Positions 22,674 through 33,196 of a stretch of DNA of 64,000 nucleotides are shown here, one piece after another. Where the stretch lies: NCBI RefSeq assembly GCF_040115645.1, contig NC_089552.1, forward strand, positions 3,782,001 to 3,846,000. The letters run 5' to 3'. Within the stretch, counting starts at the first letter, position 1. Each line of letters starts with the position of its first letter. The translations under genes and the position numbers were made by a program. Under the pieces are notes generated by a model, which saw nothing but the letters and a program-made list of their open reading frames with translations, had not been told where the DNA came from and did not search any database. This DNA comes from Euwallacea fornicatus (lineage: Eukaryota; Arthropoda; Insecta; Coleoptera; Curculionidae).

Positions 22674-23291
22674 CTTGAATCCACACAAAAACTCAGCTTC
22701 ATTGCTTCGAGATTTCGCCAAACACTCCCGTGAAACATCCTCACGGCGCTATTTTTGTTCAGCTGTGAGTAATCGCGACACCCATATTGCGCACATCTTT
22801 CTTATATCCAATTTTTCAGTCAAAATGCGATGTCCAGTACTTTTTTAAACGTCCATCATGGCTGTTAACTCCCACAATTTTAGCCGATGGTCTTCCAGCA
22901 CTCTTTTGTGGATTTTCACCACAATATCTGGAGTGGTCAAATCTGGAGTATCTTCGGGCCGATCACTGGTAATTCGTCTTGGTAGCTGGTACAACCGGGA
23001 TATTTTACAGTTATTATCAACAAACAAAATTCTTCGAGAGTAGAGTCCAACTCCGCTTTGATGTTGGACAGACAAAGATCTCTCAAATGGAAGTATTGAA
23101 CAACGCATCGATGATCAATTTTTTGCATCTTCACAAAATTTTTAAAAGCGCTCACTGGACATGTCTGCAGAACATAAATCAATATTAGACATAAGCTTTT
23201 TAAGGTTCGGTTTTTGTAATGTTGGCAAGTTTTTAGCAAAAAAAATCGCCATCTATATATCGGGTGGAGTACTTCTGGGACTATCCTCGTA

Positions 23292-25742
23292 AAGCACAAG
23301 AACAGATCATCGTCGTCACACCCACAGCCACAACCCAGCTTGTTCTATCATAATTGAATTAAGACGCTGTATATTAATTGGAACCAATCGCTTTTAGATG
23401 GCCTCATAACGGGAAAAATATGACACGCCAATAGCACCAATTAAATTTAATTAGCGCCACCGATCATAAATATTCGTGCTGTAATGAAGCGGCTTGTCTT
23501 GCTCGAGAAAATTGGGAATCTTTCAGGGTTGGGTACCAACCGTGGCGGAAGCCCACTTTTATTGTTTTCTTAACAAATGTGCCCATTCTCCATTAATTTC
23601 CAGCTCGCGTCCATCGCGTGTCCTGCAGCCGCACCCCCTTGTCACCCCAACATCCTGAGGCCGCACCCAGTGGCGCTCCCATAGCTTCCGCGGCCGCTCC
23701 TTCCATTAACTAATGCCCCAGGTGGGGCCCGGGGCTCCGGTAAGTGATACAGTGCCGTCCGTATTTAGTAAAGGTAAACAATTATCATTGTTCATCAACC
23801 TTCCAGGCCGGCGTGATAATAATATGCTGGTAAGGTTCAAATCGTCGACGTTCCGGCGAACTTATCGAGGACACAAAGTTCTTGTTAACTGACAAATACA
23901 GGCCTGCCATTGGTTTGCTGTCTCGTTTCCATGGAAATAGCGCTCTTGTTAAAGCTGCCTTAACTTCAATAATTTCGACCTGAGTCATTTTTGGGGAGTT
24001 CTAGATTTTAATTTTTACCCCTGAAGTTGCCAGATAATGAAGTTTCCAGTTTAAGTTTTAGAGATTTGCATTTAGATTTGCTAGTTTAAAAATTCGTATA
24101 CCTGTTAAATTGGCAAACTTTAATTTTTTAATATTTTAATATTGCAGAACCTTTCTCAGTAAACTTTTTGGTTCATAATAGAGTTTTTCTGACATATCAC
24201 AACTTGTCTTAATGCTCCTCACCACTCCTCGATCCCCGCCAATGCTTTCTTCATTAGTGTTTACCCGCGAAGCCACTAACTGCAGTTTGTCTGTTGTCTC
24301 TCGCTTTAGTTTTTATAAATTATGATTTTGACCTCTCCAAGTCGTGACTTATACTTACAGGTCTTTTAGCATGGAAGTTGATTTTATCAAAGGTATTTTT
24401 CAGAATTCTTTAATTGTGCCACTGTTTGCAATTTCCGACACGGGCCCACCTTCAACTAAATCCTCCGATATTTAAAATCTAACTATCCATCTGCATTTTC
24501 CGTATTCCTGTGGTCCCAATCTACCAGGCGTCCGGGAACCATAGGCTATCACGTCCAGATTCCTTAAGTAAAAATATGGTAATTATTGATTTAGCCATGG
24601 TGTCGCAAACACCTTTTCCAACCGAAGCTGAAAATTTCAAATTAATTTTCTTAAGATTAAGATTCTGTCGCTTTCAGTTTTTAATATAATTTTTTCCAAC
24701 TGGAAAAAACAGCTGGAGGATGATATTTGTTTGGGGTCGACTCCCATTTTACCACTCCAAATTTCTTTTCCTGCGAGCGTGCGGTGAAGTGGCTTTAATG
24801 CTTGTTAGGCAAATAGCTAGTTCCCACTCGCGTGCGAAAAAGTGCATATTACCGTACTAATTTGGGTGTAGGAGTACATTCACAGGGAAAAACATTCACA
24901 GAAAGTACATCTACAAGATCAGGACTTTTGTGCATTGGATGCGTTAAAGTACTTTTCCTATCACTATCGGGATATTGCATTGTTTCCGTCTCAGAGATGA
25001 TATCGAATGATGTTCGATTTCCATATGAAGTTATCTCCTTAGGGTTGAGCACGCAAGGATACGGAAATAAGACCATTTCCCCACGGCTTGGTACTTCATA
25101 ACGATTTTTCATTTTTCACAACTTATTGCAATGGTACAGAATCGCACGCAACATGCATAAAATAACCATTTAGTACTCACATGACGCAGTGCATGCGTCT
25201 GTGACTGGCGGAATATGACACTAATAGGTACCGACTACTTTACGGGCTTCTCGTACTCGTGAAAACTTCACCCTCGAAAAGTCTGTAGGCCGATGGGACC
25301 TCCCGAGGCTCACCTTCTCATTGTTGAAGGCATTGCGACTTATTTTCATGAGACACTCATTGAAGACAAAAGCACTTCCTTCTTCGAAAGATAGATATAA
25401 CGGAGAGCTATGAATGCAAAAATGAAGGATCATTGTTGGTGTTAGTGTTGGTATTGTCTATTCAGTTGAACCTCACTTGCTTCTGAATTAAGACAAGGAT
25501 AAAGTAACCGATGCCTCCTCCAATATCAGTTCTAATATCAGCGATGATCAAAATGTATGGAGGTAAAAAACTTAATCAAAAGCCACAGTTAGCTAATAAT
25601 AACTTATGAACCAATACAATAACAAGATAATTAGGCATCAGTTCCTAAACAATAATCGTCGGCAGTTATGGAACCAAAATTAGCAATAAATTATCGAAAA
25701 TTGACTGGCGTAGGATGAATTCTCAAGGAGGGCCCACTGCCA
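23292..25742. other. No firm gene; candidate GC-rich exon at 23,604-23,739
   Basis: The segment 23,604-23,739 is preceded by a pyrimidine-rich acceptor (TTAATTTCCAG) and followed by a consensus donor (CTCCG|GTAAGT). It is very GC-rich compared with its surroundings. One frame is open for about 38 codons before TAA. It could be an exon of a non-coding RNA or an alternative transcript. Frames at 24,832-25,112 are open on both strands without a recognisable domain. Nothing else seen. Confidence 0.35.
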
Positions 25743-25777
25743 TATAAAAGGTTAAGGTGCTCATTTTACCAATCAGA
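25743..25777 (+). promoter_or_regulatory. Core promoter: TATA box plus initiator
   Basis: TATAAAAG at 25,743-25,750 is followed by an initiator-like TCAGA at 25,773-25,777. The predicted start A (25,775) is 32 nt downstream of the first T, which is the normal animal spacing. The first ATG of the five-exon gene is 29 nt further on (25,804). No DPE was evident. Confidence 0.6.
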
Positions 25778-25803
25778 AAGCATGCCATTTTGGGGGGGCT
25801 ATC

Positions 25804-28800
25804 ATGTCGATTATGTTATCTGACATAATGGGGGGCGAAAACGACGATGATAACAGTGATCTTAGTGAGCACGCCCGATTTTTGTGTAAAGGTAAGTTTT
25901 GACCTACTAACAATGATGTACTTGGCAGGGCCGTACTTCCCCTGTTTAAAGCTAATACTGGTTATACCCCCGCTCTAGGTGCCTTCCTTCTCACCCCTTC
26001 GCACGACTTGAGCCTGGACAAAGCAGCTAACATATGCGACAAGCTGAACTTCAGGGGCAGCTTCAGCTTGACTAAAACTGCCACCGGGATTCTGTTCAGG
26101 TTTTCGGACACCGATGATTATCAGCAAGTCTTCAGGAAGGGATTTCACAAGGTACAAGGTCCATGTATTATGCATCTTAGATTCTAAATAAATCAGATGT
26201 CTCGAAAACCCAGCAGCTAGCACCGAATCCAATATCTCAGCATGACAATAGTCGAAACTTCCCGGAAGCGCATTCGGGAGTGATTCAAGAAAACTTCGAG
26301 GCAATATCGAACTTTCGGTAATTTTCCACGTCTAAAACATGGAAAACCACCTTGGAAAACTTCCCCTGGAGTCTCAAAGTTGAAAGTTTAAACAATATCG
26401 CGATGCAATTCCTTGCAAATGCCTCGAAGGATGAATTTGATTTGTTGGTTGGGCAGGGAGGTTTTTTGCCGTTGTGATTAAGTTTCAATTCCTGAGGCCC
26501 GCGTGTAAAATTAAAATTTAATTTCACTCTGAAGTTGGGCACAACAAACTAAATTCAAAATATTTATGGTCTGCTGAAATTCTCGGAAGAATTAAGGCCT
26601 GTTTGAGACCGTTTTGTCGCCAAGTTCCCCTAATTACCTATTAGTACCAAGTAATACTGATATTATCTGGTCAAGTTTCTGAGATATTGATTCAGTTTGA
26701 TTCGCATTTTCGCCATTAAGCGCACATGAAGGTGCTTAGATCGCTTCTTTCCGACGGTTTCCAAGCTCTATCTAGCATCCCAATCCGTTAATTCCAATAG
26801 TTCTACACCTCTACACAAAAGGTTTTGCCATATATCCTTCAGTTCCCCAGGTATGGGATGAAATTGATATCTGGTTTCTAAATTTTGAAATACAGTTAAA
26901 TAGGGAGCCTTAGGCTGAAATTCCAAAACTCTCGGGCCCCAACTAAGTTATCCCGGATCAATATATGTGTAGTACAAATAATTGGATATTAGACATTTTA
27001 AGCGCAGGATAACTACAAACATGTCTGCGTACCACTAAAGCAGGAAGACCCTTGTTACATCCAAGTAGAGTGGTTGCGTAAATACTTTTCGAAAATAGTA
27101 AGCAACATGTTACAAGTGAGGCGATAGCTTGGGCCCGAGCGCCAAGCGAGGTCAGTAATATCGGCGAGCTAAGTAGGTAACTCGCCTCACTTTCGATTTT
27201 GCGCAATGCTTTTTCTACCACTGACTGCATTTTCATCATAAACTTACCGAAATCTTAATTTTTCCGACAGTAACGCTTGTTTTTTTTCTATTCCAAAATT
27301 CTTAAGCAACACATGCGGTGGCATGAAAATGCGAAGATATAAGCGCGAACCAGCTGCCAGTTGTGTGTAATAATATTATATCATAGTATGAATTGCTGAT
27401 TTTATGCTCTAGGCTATCCTAACGTTACTCACAATTTACTGGCAAAAGAGTAGAAAATATAGAGTTAAAGCGAAGCTAGGCGGATCACGGAACTTATATC
27501 TAATATCTGACATAGTTTAACAGTGTTGTTTCGTGCAGATAAGCCAATAAGCGACTTCTTTATACTCTCTTACGAACTTTACATTTTGTGGATAACAGTT
27601 TCAAAAGTGATAATTTGGGTCACATTTGAAGAAAAGGAACTTCTACTACTGATACTAGTTTGAAAGGCAATCACCGTTTCCATTGAGAAGATGTAGATAT
27701 ACGACATTTGTGATACGTATTATATGTCCAGGGTACAGGATCGTACAGACTCGACGCCTCACCCATTTTTATATGGAAACTGTTGGGCTTAGCAACGTAA
27801 TTTTTTCACTACATTAAATAAAAGGACGTAAGCTAAAATAAACTCTAAAACATTCAGGTATGGAAAGCGACGCTCGGTGGCGCGACGCCAACGCTACGTT
27901 TTTTCAGAAACATACTTTTTTTTCTCTCAAAAATGTGAACATCCATACATTCTAAGCAAGTTTTAGGCAAAAAGTTTTTTGAAATTTCAAATAATTTAAA
28001 AACTACAGGAGAGACAAATGTTAACATCAGACTACCTAATGTGTCGATATTTTTTTCTCTTGTAGCTTTTAAATTATTAGAAATTTCAGAAAATCTTTTT
28101 CGTACTAAACTTGTTTAGGATGTGTCGATGTTCGCATTTTTGAAAAAAAAAGTATGTTTCTGAGAAAAACAACATGGTGTCGGCGTCGCTTTCCATATTT
28201 TAATGTTTTAGCATTTATTTTAGTTTCCGTCCTCTTAGTTAATATGGTAAAAAATTTACTCTGCTAAGCCCATCCGTTTTTGCATAAAATGGGTGGAGCG
28301 TCGAGTTTGAATGACCCTCTACATAGGTACACGGATCGTCACGTCCATTGCATACGTAAAATTGGGATTTCGCGCGATATTTACGTCGTTTAGGACATAA
28401 ACGGACGAGTTCGTGTACTTGCTTTAAGTATCTAATGAAAAGCACCCAGAAAACGGCTTTCCCATTTCCCGAAAAATTCCAAATTACATTTGAACTTTTT
28501 TATCTATATCTCGGAAATTTCCGATCAATTATCCCCACCCCCCAGTCGAACTGTAACAAAATTAACTCTCAAAAAACCTCGATGTAGCTCCCCCCGAGCT
28601 AAATTATTTGAACTCGGAAACATTCCATGGTTAAGGCAGTCAAAAGCTTTGGTGTAATCAAGTAATGCAAGACCCCTCAATCAATTTCCCGTGATGTTAA
28701 GTTTTTCGTTTAATTAATATTTGAAATTGCGCCTTCAAAATCAGAAAAAAATCTTTAATCTTGATCACCCTGTAGCTAGGACGCAAAGCATTTGGCGAGG

Positions 28801-31800
28801 ATTTGCCTACACAATTTTTTTGCTTAGAACCATACATACATATATTCTCACTTTGAATGATGGCGTACTACTATGAAACACCCTGTTTGGTATAAATCAT
28901 TTGACATAAGTTTTAAAAATTGCCTCGATTTCCTGAAATTGTCAAAGAAAGGGCGGTACCATGCAACTTACCTCTAGTGCTTTAGCAATTTTTCCCAGTA
29001 TAAATTCCTCAAATATGGGAACCAGTTGGCCTTAAAAAGACATCAAATTAATAGTCTCAATGATTTTTACAAGCGTATGCCCACAGGGTGTTATGTCTTT
29101 TAGTTTCATGAGGTGATTTTCATACCTATTTTGCGATTATAAAATTCCCTGTGCTAAAGGTATCTCAAACGGAATGTCCAAGATTGATATAATACAATCT
29201 AAATCAGTATATGTAGACGAGAAAGGAAGGTTTAAAAATTAACTAAATAAAGCTCATTCATATAAAATATTAAAAAAATATAACTAAAAATTTGAAGGAA
29301 CTAGAACACCCCTCGTGGCAAGAGTGCGGATTCAATTTTTTTCCTTCACTTAGGGCTTTTTTTCCAAAAGGGCTCAAGTTTAATAGACTAAAACGTTCAC
29401 TGTCGGTTGTCTACACAGCTTCCAGTCAGTTCTAAGAAAGTTGAAACTTTCCACATTACACAGCAACAGGAAGTGACACCTATAACTGAATTACTAAATT
29501 TAATCTGACTATTTTAGGTTACCGGAGGCAGACTGTACCGAAAAGTGGCTATTCCTTGCCGACCTCAAAAGACCTACTCTTTGTTGGTCCACGAGGTCCC
29601 GATAGATTTGCCAGAGGACGACATTCGGGCCAGTTTGTACAGGTTCTCTTCGGTGGTAAGCTAACCCCTCATATCATTCCCAAAGCAAGTAAGCTAATAA
29701 CAACGGGAAAAAGCTTTAACTGAACGCATTTAACCTCAGTGCGAATGGCATGATTGAAATGTTGAAATGAAGTGGCAAAAACTAATGGTTTTGTGGTTTG
29801 AATTGATGTTAATCGTATGCGCATATAATTGAACAAATATGGAGCACCGTTCCATCATGTAAAAATTTATTTTAAATACAAAATTATAAGTCTCAGTGAA
29901 AAATTAGATATTCACAGCACAAGTTTTCGCGCATTAGAATATTTCTTAATTTAGAATTTTCATATCAAAAGGTGGAGCAGATGATTTAGATGACACGTGT
30001 ATCGTATCATCTAATAGTTGATTTTGACTGCTTTCATATGATACAATCTTTATCTCGAGTACTAAAAGAAATCACGATTATATGAACTTTTTTTTAATGA
30101 GTGTCCAGCCAAACCCTGGACATAGGAGATTAACATGGGAAATCGTTTTTTTTAAGCATGCACGGATTATCCAATCGAACAACTTTTACATGGAGATCGT
30201 AGTACTCAAGACAAACCACTATCCAGCAATTTTCTCAATCTTCTAATGAGAGCCATTTTAACTCAAAATGCCTCCGAATTTCAAAAATTCGAATGTCCTG
30301 CGTAACCGTTCGAGGTGACGATTGGTCAGATTGGTCGGGAGTCTCTTCGACCGAAATGTTTTTGCAAACAATATTGAAGTTTTCTGTTTTTGTTCACTTA
30401 CTTGTTTGGTTGAACTTCCATATGTAGATAGTTGTTTAATTTATTTGTTTTCACTCTTTCTTCGTTGTAGTTAAATACAAGGTTAAATAAAAGGAAGAGA
30501 ACATCCGCTTCAGATGGGGTTTGTGCGTTTATGTTGTTGGCGACTTTGTTTTTGTTTAATTACGACCTTGAGTCTGACCAATCGTGGCCTCGACCGGTTA
30601 CGCGGTACATTCAAATTTTTGAAATTTGAGATATTTTGCGCCGAAATTGCAGAACGACGGGCTGTGTTGAGTACTATAATCCCTGCAAGCTCAAAAAAAA
30701 TAAAAACCGATTTCCTAAGTTACTCTTCCATGTTCAGAGTTCGGCTGGAAGCCCGGTATAGAGATTGGGGAAATGCATTTCCGCACACCAGACTTTTGAT
30801 GGTACGATTTTGGTTGATCTGATAACGTGGGACTCAAAGGACAGGCGGTAGCTGCATACCCACTAAAACCCCCTCACCCCTCTTCCGCTTTGTCCCCCTT
30901 CTCCCGCAACCGCTGCACAGCATTACTTCGGGACACGGTCCTATCTACTGGTGGAATTTTTCGTTTTACGTTTCTACCCGCACAAATTTTTCCATCAGGA
31001 CATTTTACTGTGATTGTATGATTTGATAAACATTCATCACCTCAGGTTTCAATCGGAGACACGATCACATGAAATAACCCAGAATGCCTTGTGGGCCATT
31101 TCTTCGAGAAAAAATCGAACTCCATCGCTGTGGATGTTCCAACTTGTTGATTTTCTTTGCCGATTTACCACTTTCCGGCACTATTCGTACACGTCTTGAT
31201 TGGCTAAAATTCAGATCTCGCACCTTGAAAATCAAATACAATAACACGAAACGTGTCTAGATCGACAGGCACGTGTCCGCTATATGGATTTTTACATATC
31301 CAATCCTATTTACCGTTTGAACACTTTCGAACATAAACAGAACCTCATAAGTGTGTTCAGAATGCTCACACGACTCGAATCTTAAGCGCCTCCTTTGTAT
31401 GACTTCCCTTTGCTTACGTCGGGTTACATTTAAATCAAGCGTATGCACCTGCAAGACTAAGAATTCCTATACAGTGTGTTTACATTTAAGGTGGAAGTCA
31501 CAAGGTTGCAGTCCCGTATTGAGCAATCTCCTGGGACCCCCAATCCTGTAAGGGTCACTGTGGCTTCGTTGGATGAATACAATACTTTGTTGCAGCAAGG
31601 ATTGAACTTTTATGACGCCACGTATTTCCCCACTGAGGTCTTTAAGAAGGATTCGCTGAAAGGAAGCAGGGAGGGTGAGAAAATGTTATTTTTCTAGCAC
31701 TTCAATCACGTGACGAAAACGACGTTTCAGGGAATTCCGTGGGGCTGCTACCAGTATTCGACTCCGCCGGCTTTTCTAGGATTCCACCACCCCCCAGCAG

Positions 31801-31808
31801 AACCTTGA
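25804..31808 (+). CDS. Uncharacterised five-exon protein (203 aa), possible tandem RRM-like folds
   Basis: Exons: 25,804-25,891, 25,979-26,151, 29,518-29,655, 31,491-31,674 and 31,780-31,808 (stop TGA). All junctions are GT-AG with consensus donors (GTAAGT, GTACAAG, GTAAGC, GTGAGA), and phases agree throughout. I do not recognise the family. Residues about 30-100 (AFLLTPS, LDKAANICDKL, GILFRFSD, DDYQQVFRKGF, RLYRKVAIP) and about 107-183 (YSLLVHEVP, EDDIRASLYRF, VRVTVASLDEY, LNFYDATYF) each suggest a beta-alpha-beta-beta-alpha-beta order, as in RNA-recognition motifs. I see no clear RNP1/RNP2 aromatics, so RNA binding is only an inference. There is no signal peptide or membrane segment. The N-terminus is acidic (ENDDDNSDLSE). 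The large second and third introns each hold a foldback transposon. A longer isoform using 32,226-32,276 is possible. Confidence 0.65.
27729..28319. mobile_element. Foldback element with about 270-bp arms (intron 2 of the five-exon gene)
   Basis: 591 bp, almost entirely palindromic. Left arm 27,729 to about 28,040; right arm about 28,050-28,319. Shared landmarks, the right ones inverted, are ACTCGACGC..CACCCAT, TGGGCTTAGCA, CTAAAATAAA, TATGGAAAGCGACGC, CAGAAACATACTTTTTTT, CAAAAATG.GAACAT and AATTTAAAA.CTACA. Ends are CAGGGT-like and GAGGGT-like. TA follows the right end (28,320-28,321); the left TA has become TC. Non-autonomous, no coding sequence. Confidence 0.88.
30097..30756. mobile_element. 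Foldback element with 190-250-bp arms (intron 3 of the five-exon gene)
   Basis: Left arm 30,097-30,352 and right arm about 30,567-30,756 are inverted copies. Shared landmarks are TCCAGCC.AAC.CTG.ACAT, GGAAATCG, AGTACTCAA.ACA, CAATTT, AATTTCAAAAATT.GAATG, GCGTAACC.GTCGAGG and ACGATTGGTCAGA. TA flanks both ends (30,095-30,096 and 30,757-30,758). The left arm is longer through a small insertion near 30,170. The loop is about 215 bp with no coding sequence. Confidence 0.87.
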
Positions 31809-31857
31809 AGCCTCGACCTTAAGGGGAGGTTAAATTATTTTAATGCAAACTGAATTT

Positions 31858-31863
31858 AATAAA
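31858..31863 (+). terminator. Poly(A) signal AATAAA of the five-exon gene
   Basis: Canonical AATAAA 50 nt after the TGA of the short last exon (31,780-31,808). It is the main reason for choosing that exon as the 3' end. Confidence 0.6.
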
Positions 31864-32225
31864 CCAAACTTACATTGATTCACCACGGAGTGTTGTGCAC
31901 CAACATGAATAAACTGCCTGTTAATTGATGATTCCTAATAACGAGAATAAATTACTTAATGTTGACTTAAGAAAGATATTAATTTATTTCAGTCACTGAA
32001 GGTCTCGTCAAGGAATGCAAAGCGGTTTGGAGATTATGTATTTCTTGAGTGCAAAATTGCACAGGAAAAACTTCAAGTAATCCGTTAATAGCCGGCGCTA
32101 AGTGCGTTCCACTCCATAAAACCGAAAGCAGTGCCCTCATAACCAACTCCAATTCAGCGAACACTCATTACAAACAGCATACAAAACACTTAAGGGCTTT
32201 TAATTTTGCCCTAATTTCCCTTCAG

Positions 32226-32276
32226 ATGGCGTTTTCTTTCGAAGCCTCGGTCGTCCGAAAGGCGCAAAAGAAAATG
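32226..32276 (+). other. Candidate 51-bp cassette exon
   Basis: A strong acceptor (CTAATTTCCCTTCAG) precedes it and a consensus donor (ATG|GTACGT) follows it. The 51 nt are open in two frames, including MAFSFEASVVRKAQKKM. The length is a multiple of three, so it keeps phase. It could be an alternative downstream exon of the five-exon gene, or belong to a transcript whose other exons I cannot see. Confidence 0.35.
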
Positions 32277-32662
32277 GTACGTGTAACAGCCTGTAACTGT
32301 AATAAATAATTTCGTTTTCAACACTTTTCCCTTTTAACTGGGTAATTTTTTTGCTCGGCGCAAAGCTGAAAATTAAAAATAATGAGGTCGTAACTAATGA
32401 GAATTTTTCCGAGGAATAAACTGCAAAGGACTTAGGGCTTAAGGGCGGCTTACGATGATATTCAGTGTATATGGTGCAACGCGGGTCATGGTTCTCAGAA
32501 TGTCCGGATGTTTATAAACCTCTGAAGACGAGGTTTCTAGGTAGAGATAATGTTATCAGTGTCTCAAACCTGGAAAAATCCTTGTTTGAGCAGTTCGCAA
32601 AATTGAAAATGCTTAAGAAGGGTGTAGTTTCCAAAAGAAAGCATGCACTCAATTTGCAAATA
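32277..32662. other. No gene recognised
   Basis: AT-rich, no domains or repeat ends apart from the transposon that begins at 32,663. Confidence 0.4.
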
Positions 32663-33194
32663 CAGGGTGTTCCAAAAAAGTAGCGCCGCACTTAGGAAGA
32701 TTATAGGGGTCATTGCGATAAACATTTTTCCACAGAAACCCTTAGTCAAAAATGAGCCGTTTTGGTTCTTGAGGCGTTTTCGTTCAAAATACTTCTATAT
32801 TCAATTTACGCGAGTAAAACAAAAAGAAAGAAAATAAATACTTTTTTATATTTTTTTTGCAAGGCATACTTTCTAAGCTATCGGACAATGCACGTGTTCC
32901 TATGAGTATAAGAAACAGAATGTTATTCCGACATGACGGTGCACCTGCAAATTTTGCTCATACCGTGTAAAATCATCTAAACCAACATTTTTATGGAAAG
33001 AGGCGAACTCATCAACTGGCCGGCGCAAAGTTCCGATTTAAGCCCGTTGGATTTTTTCTTCTGGGGTTGCCTCAAGTCTTTAATGTACGAAACTCCTGTA
33101 GCCACTTAAGAGGAACTATTGAAAAGAGTGGTGGCGGCCTCTCCTTTCACGCAGCAAGATCAGCACACCTTACAACAGGAGCGCGAACATCCTG
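32663..33194 (+). mobile_element. Decayed mariner-like element (CAGGGTGTTCC ends)
   Basis: 532 bp between TA pairs (32,661-32,662 and 33,195-33,196). The left end is CAGGGTGTTCCAAAAAAG and the right end is CATCCTG. Inside, on the + strand, RHDGAPANFAHTV is followed after breaks by WPAQSSDLSPLDFFFWG and LKSLMYETPVAT. This is the catalytic tail of a mariner-like transposase of the GAP.HF / SPDL.PLDFF.WG type. Most of the gene is deleted and several stops are present. Confidence 0.75.
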
Positions 33195-33196
33195 TA

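Larger units (their letters stand above)
20790..23200 (-). pseudogene. Mariner transposase pseudogene (copy B), in two parts
   Basis: C-terminal part, left of the Tc1: HQENAPVHNSF ... YSPDLAPSDYILF. The second catalytic Asp is replaced by Glu (HQEN instead of the family HQDN), while the 34-residue spacing to the third Asp is kept. The N-terminal part, right of the Tc1, has SNIKAELDSTLEE, TTPDIVVKIHKRVLEDHRLKL and many breaks. Inactive. Confidence 0.85.
20725..23289 (-). mobile_element. Mariner copy B, split by a nested Tc1
   Basis: Same family as copy A. The left end is TGAGATTAGTCTCAGAAATACC at 20,725 after TA, and the right end is TGGGACTATCCTCG at 23,289 before TA. A Tc1 element (21,157-22,673) interrupts it. 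The mariner text at 21,150 (GATTCCTCCAT..TA) resumes at about 22,674 (TGAATCCACACAAAAACTCAG). That matches continuous sequence in copy A (CATGGTTATGAATCGACGCG). Without the insert it is about 1.05 kb, so some mariner sequence has also been lost. Confidence 0.9.

Noticed and set aside
24832..25112. Open frames of nearly 90 codons on both strands
   Set aside because: Complementary open frames without homology, start context or splice support; could not choose a strand.
31675..32276. Extending the five-exon gene through 32,226-32,276 instead of ending at 31,808
   Set aside because: The short exon at 31,780 has a good acceptor, an immediate stop and AATAAA 50 nt later. No later exon continues from 32,276. 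Kept only as a possible alternative.
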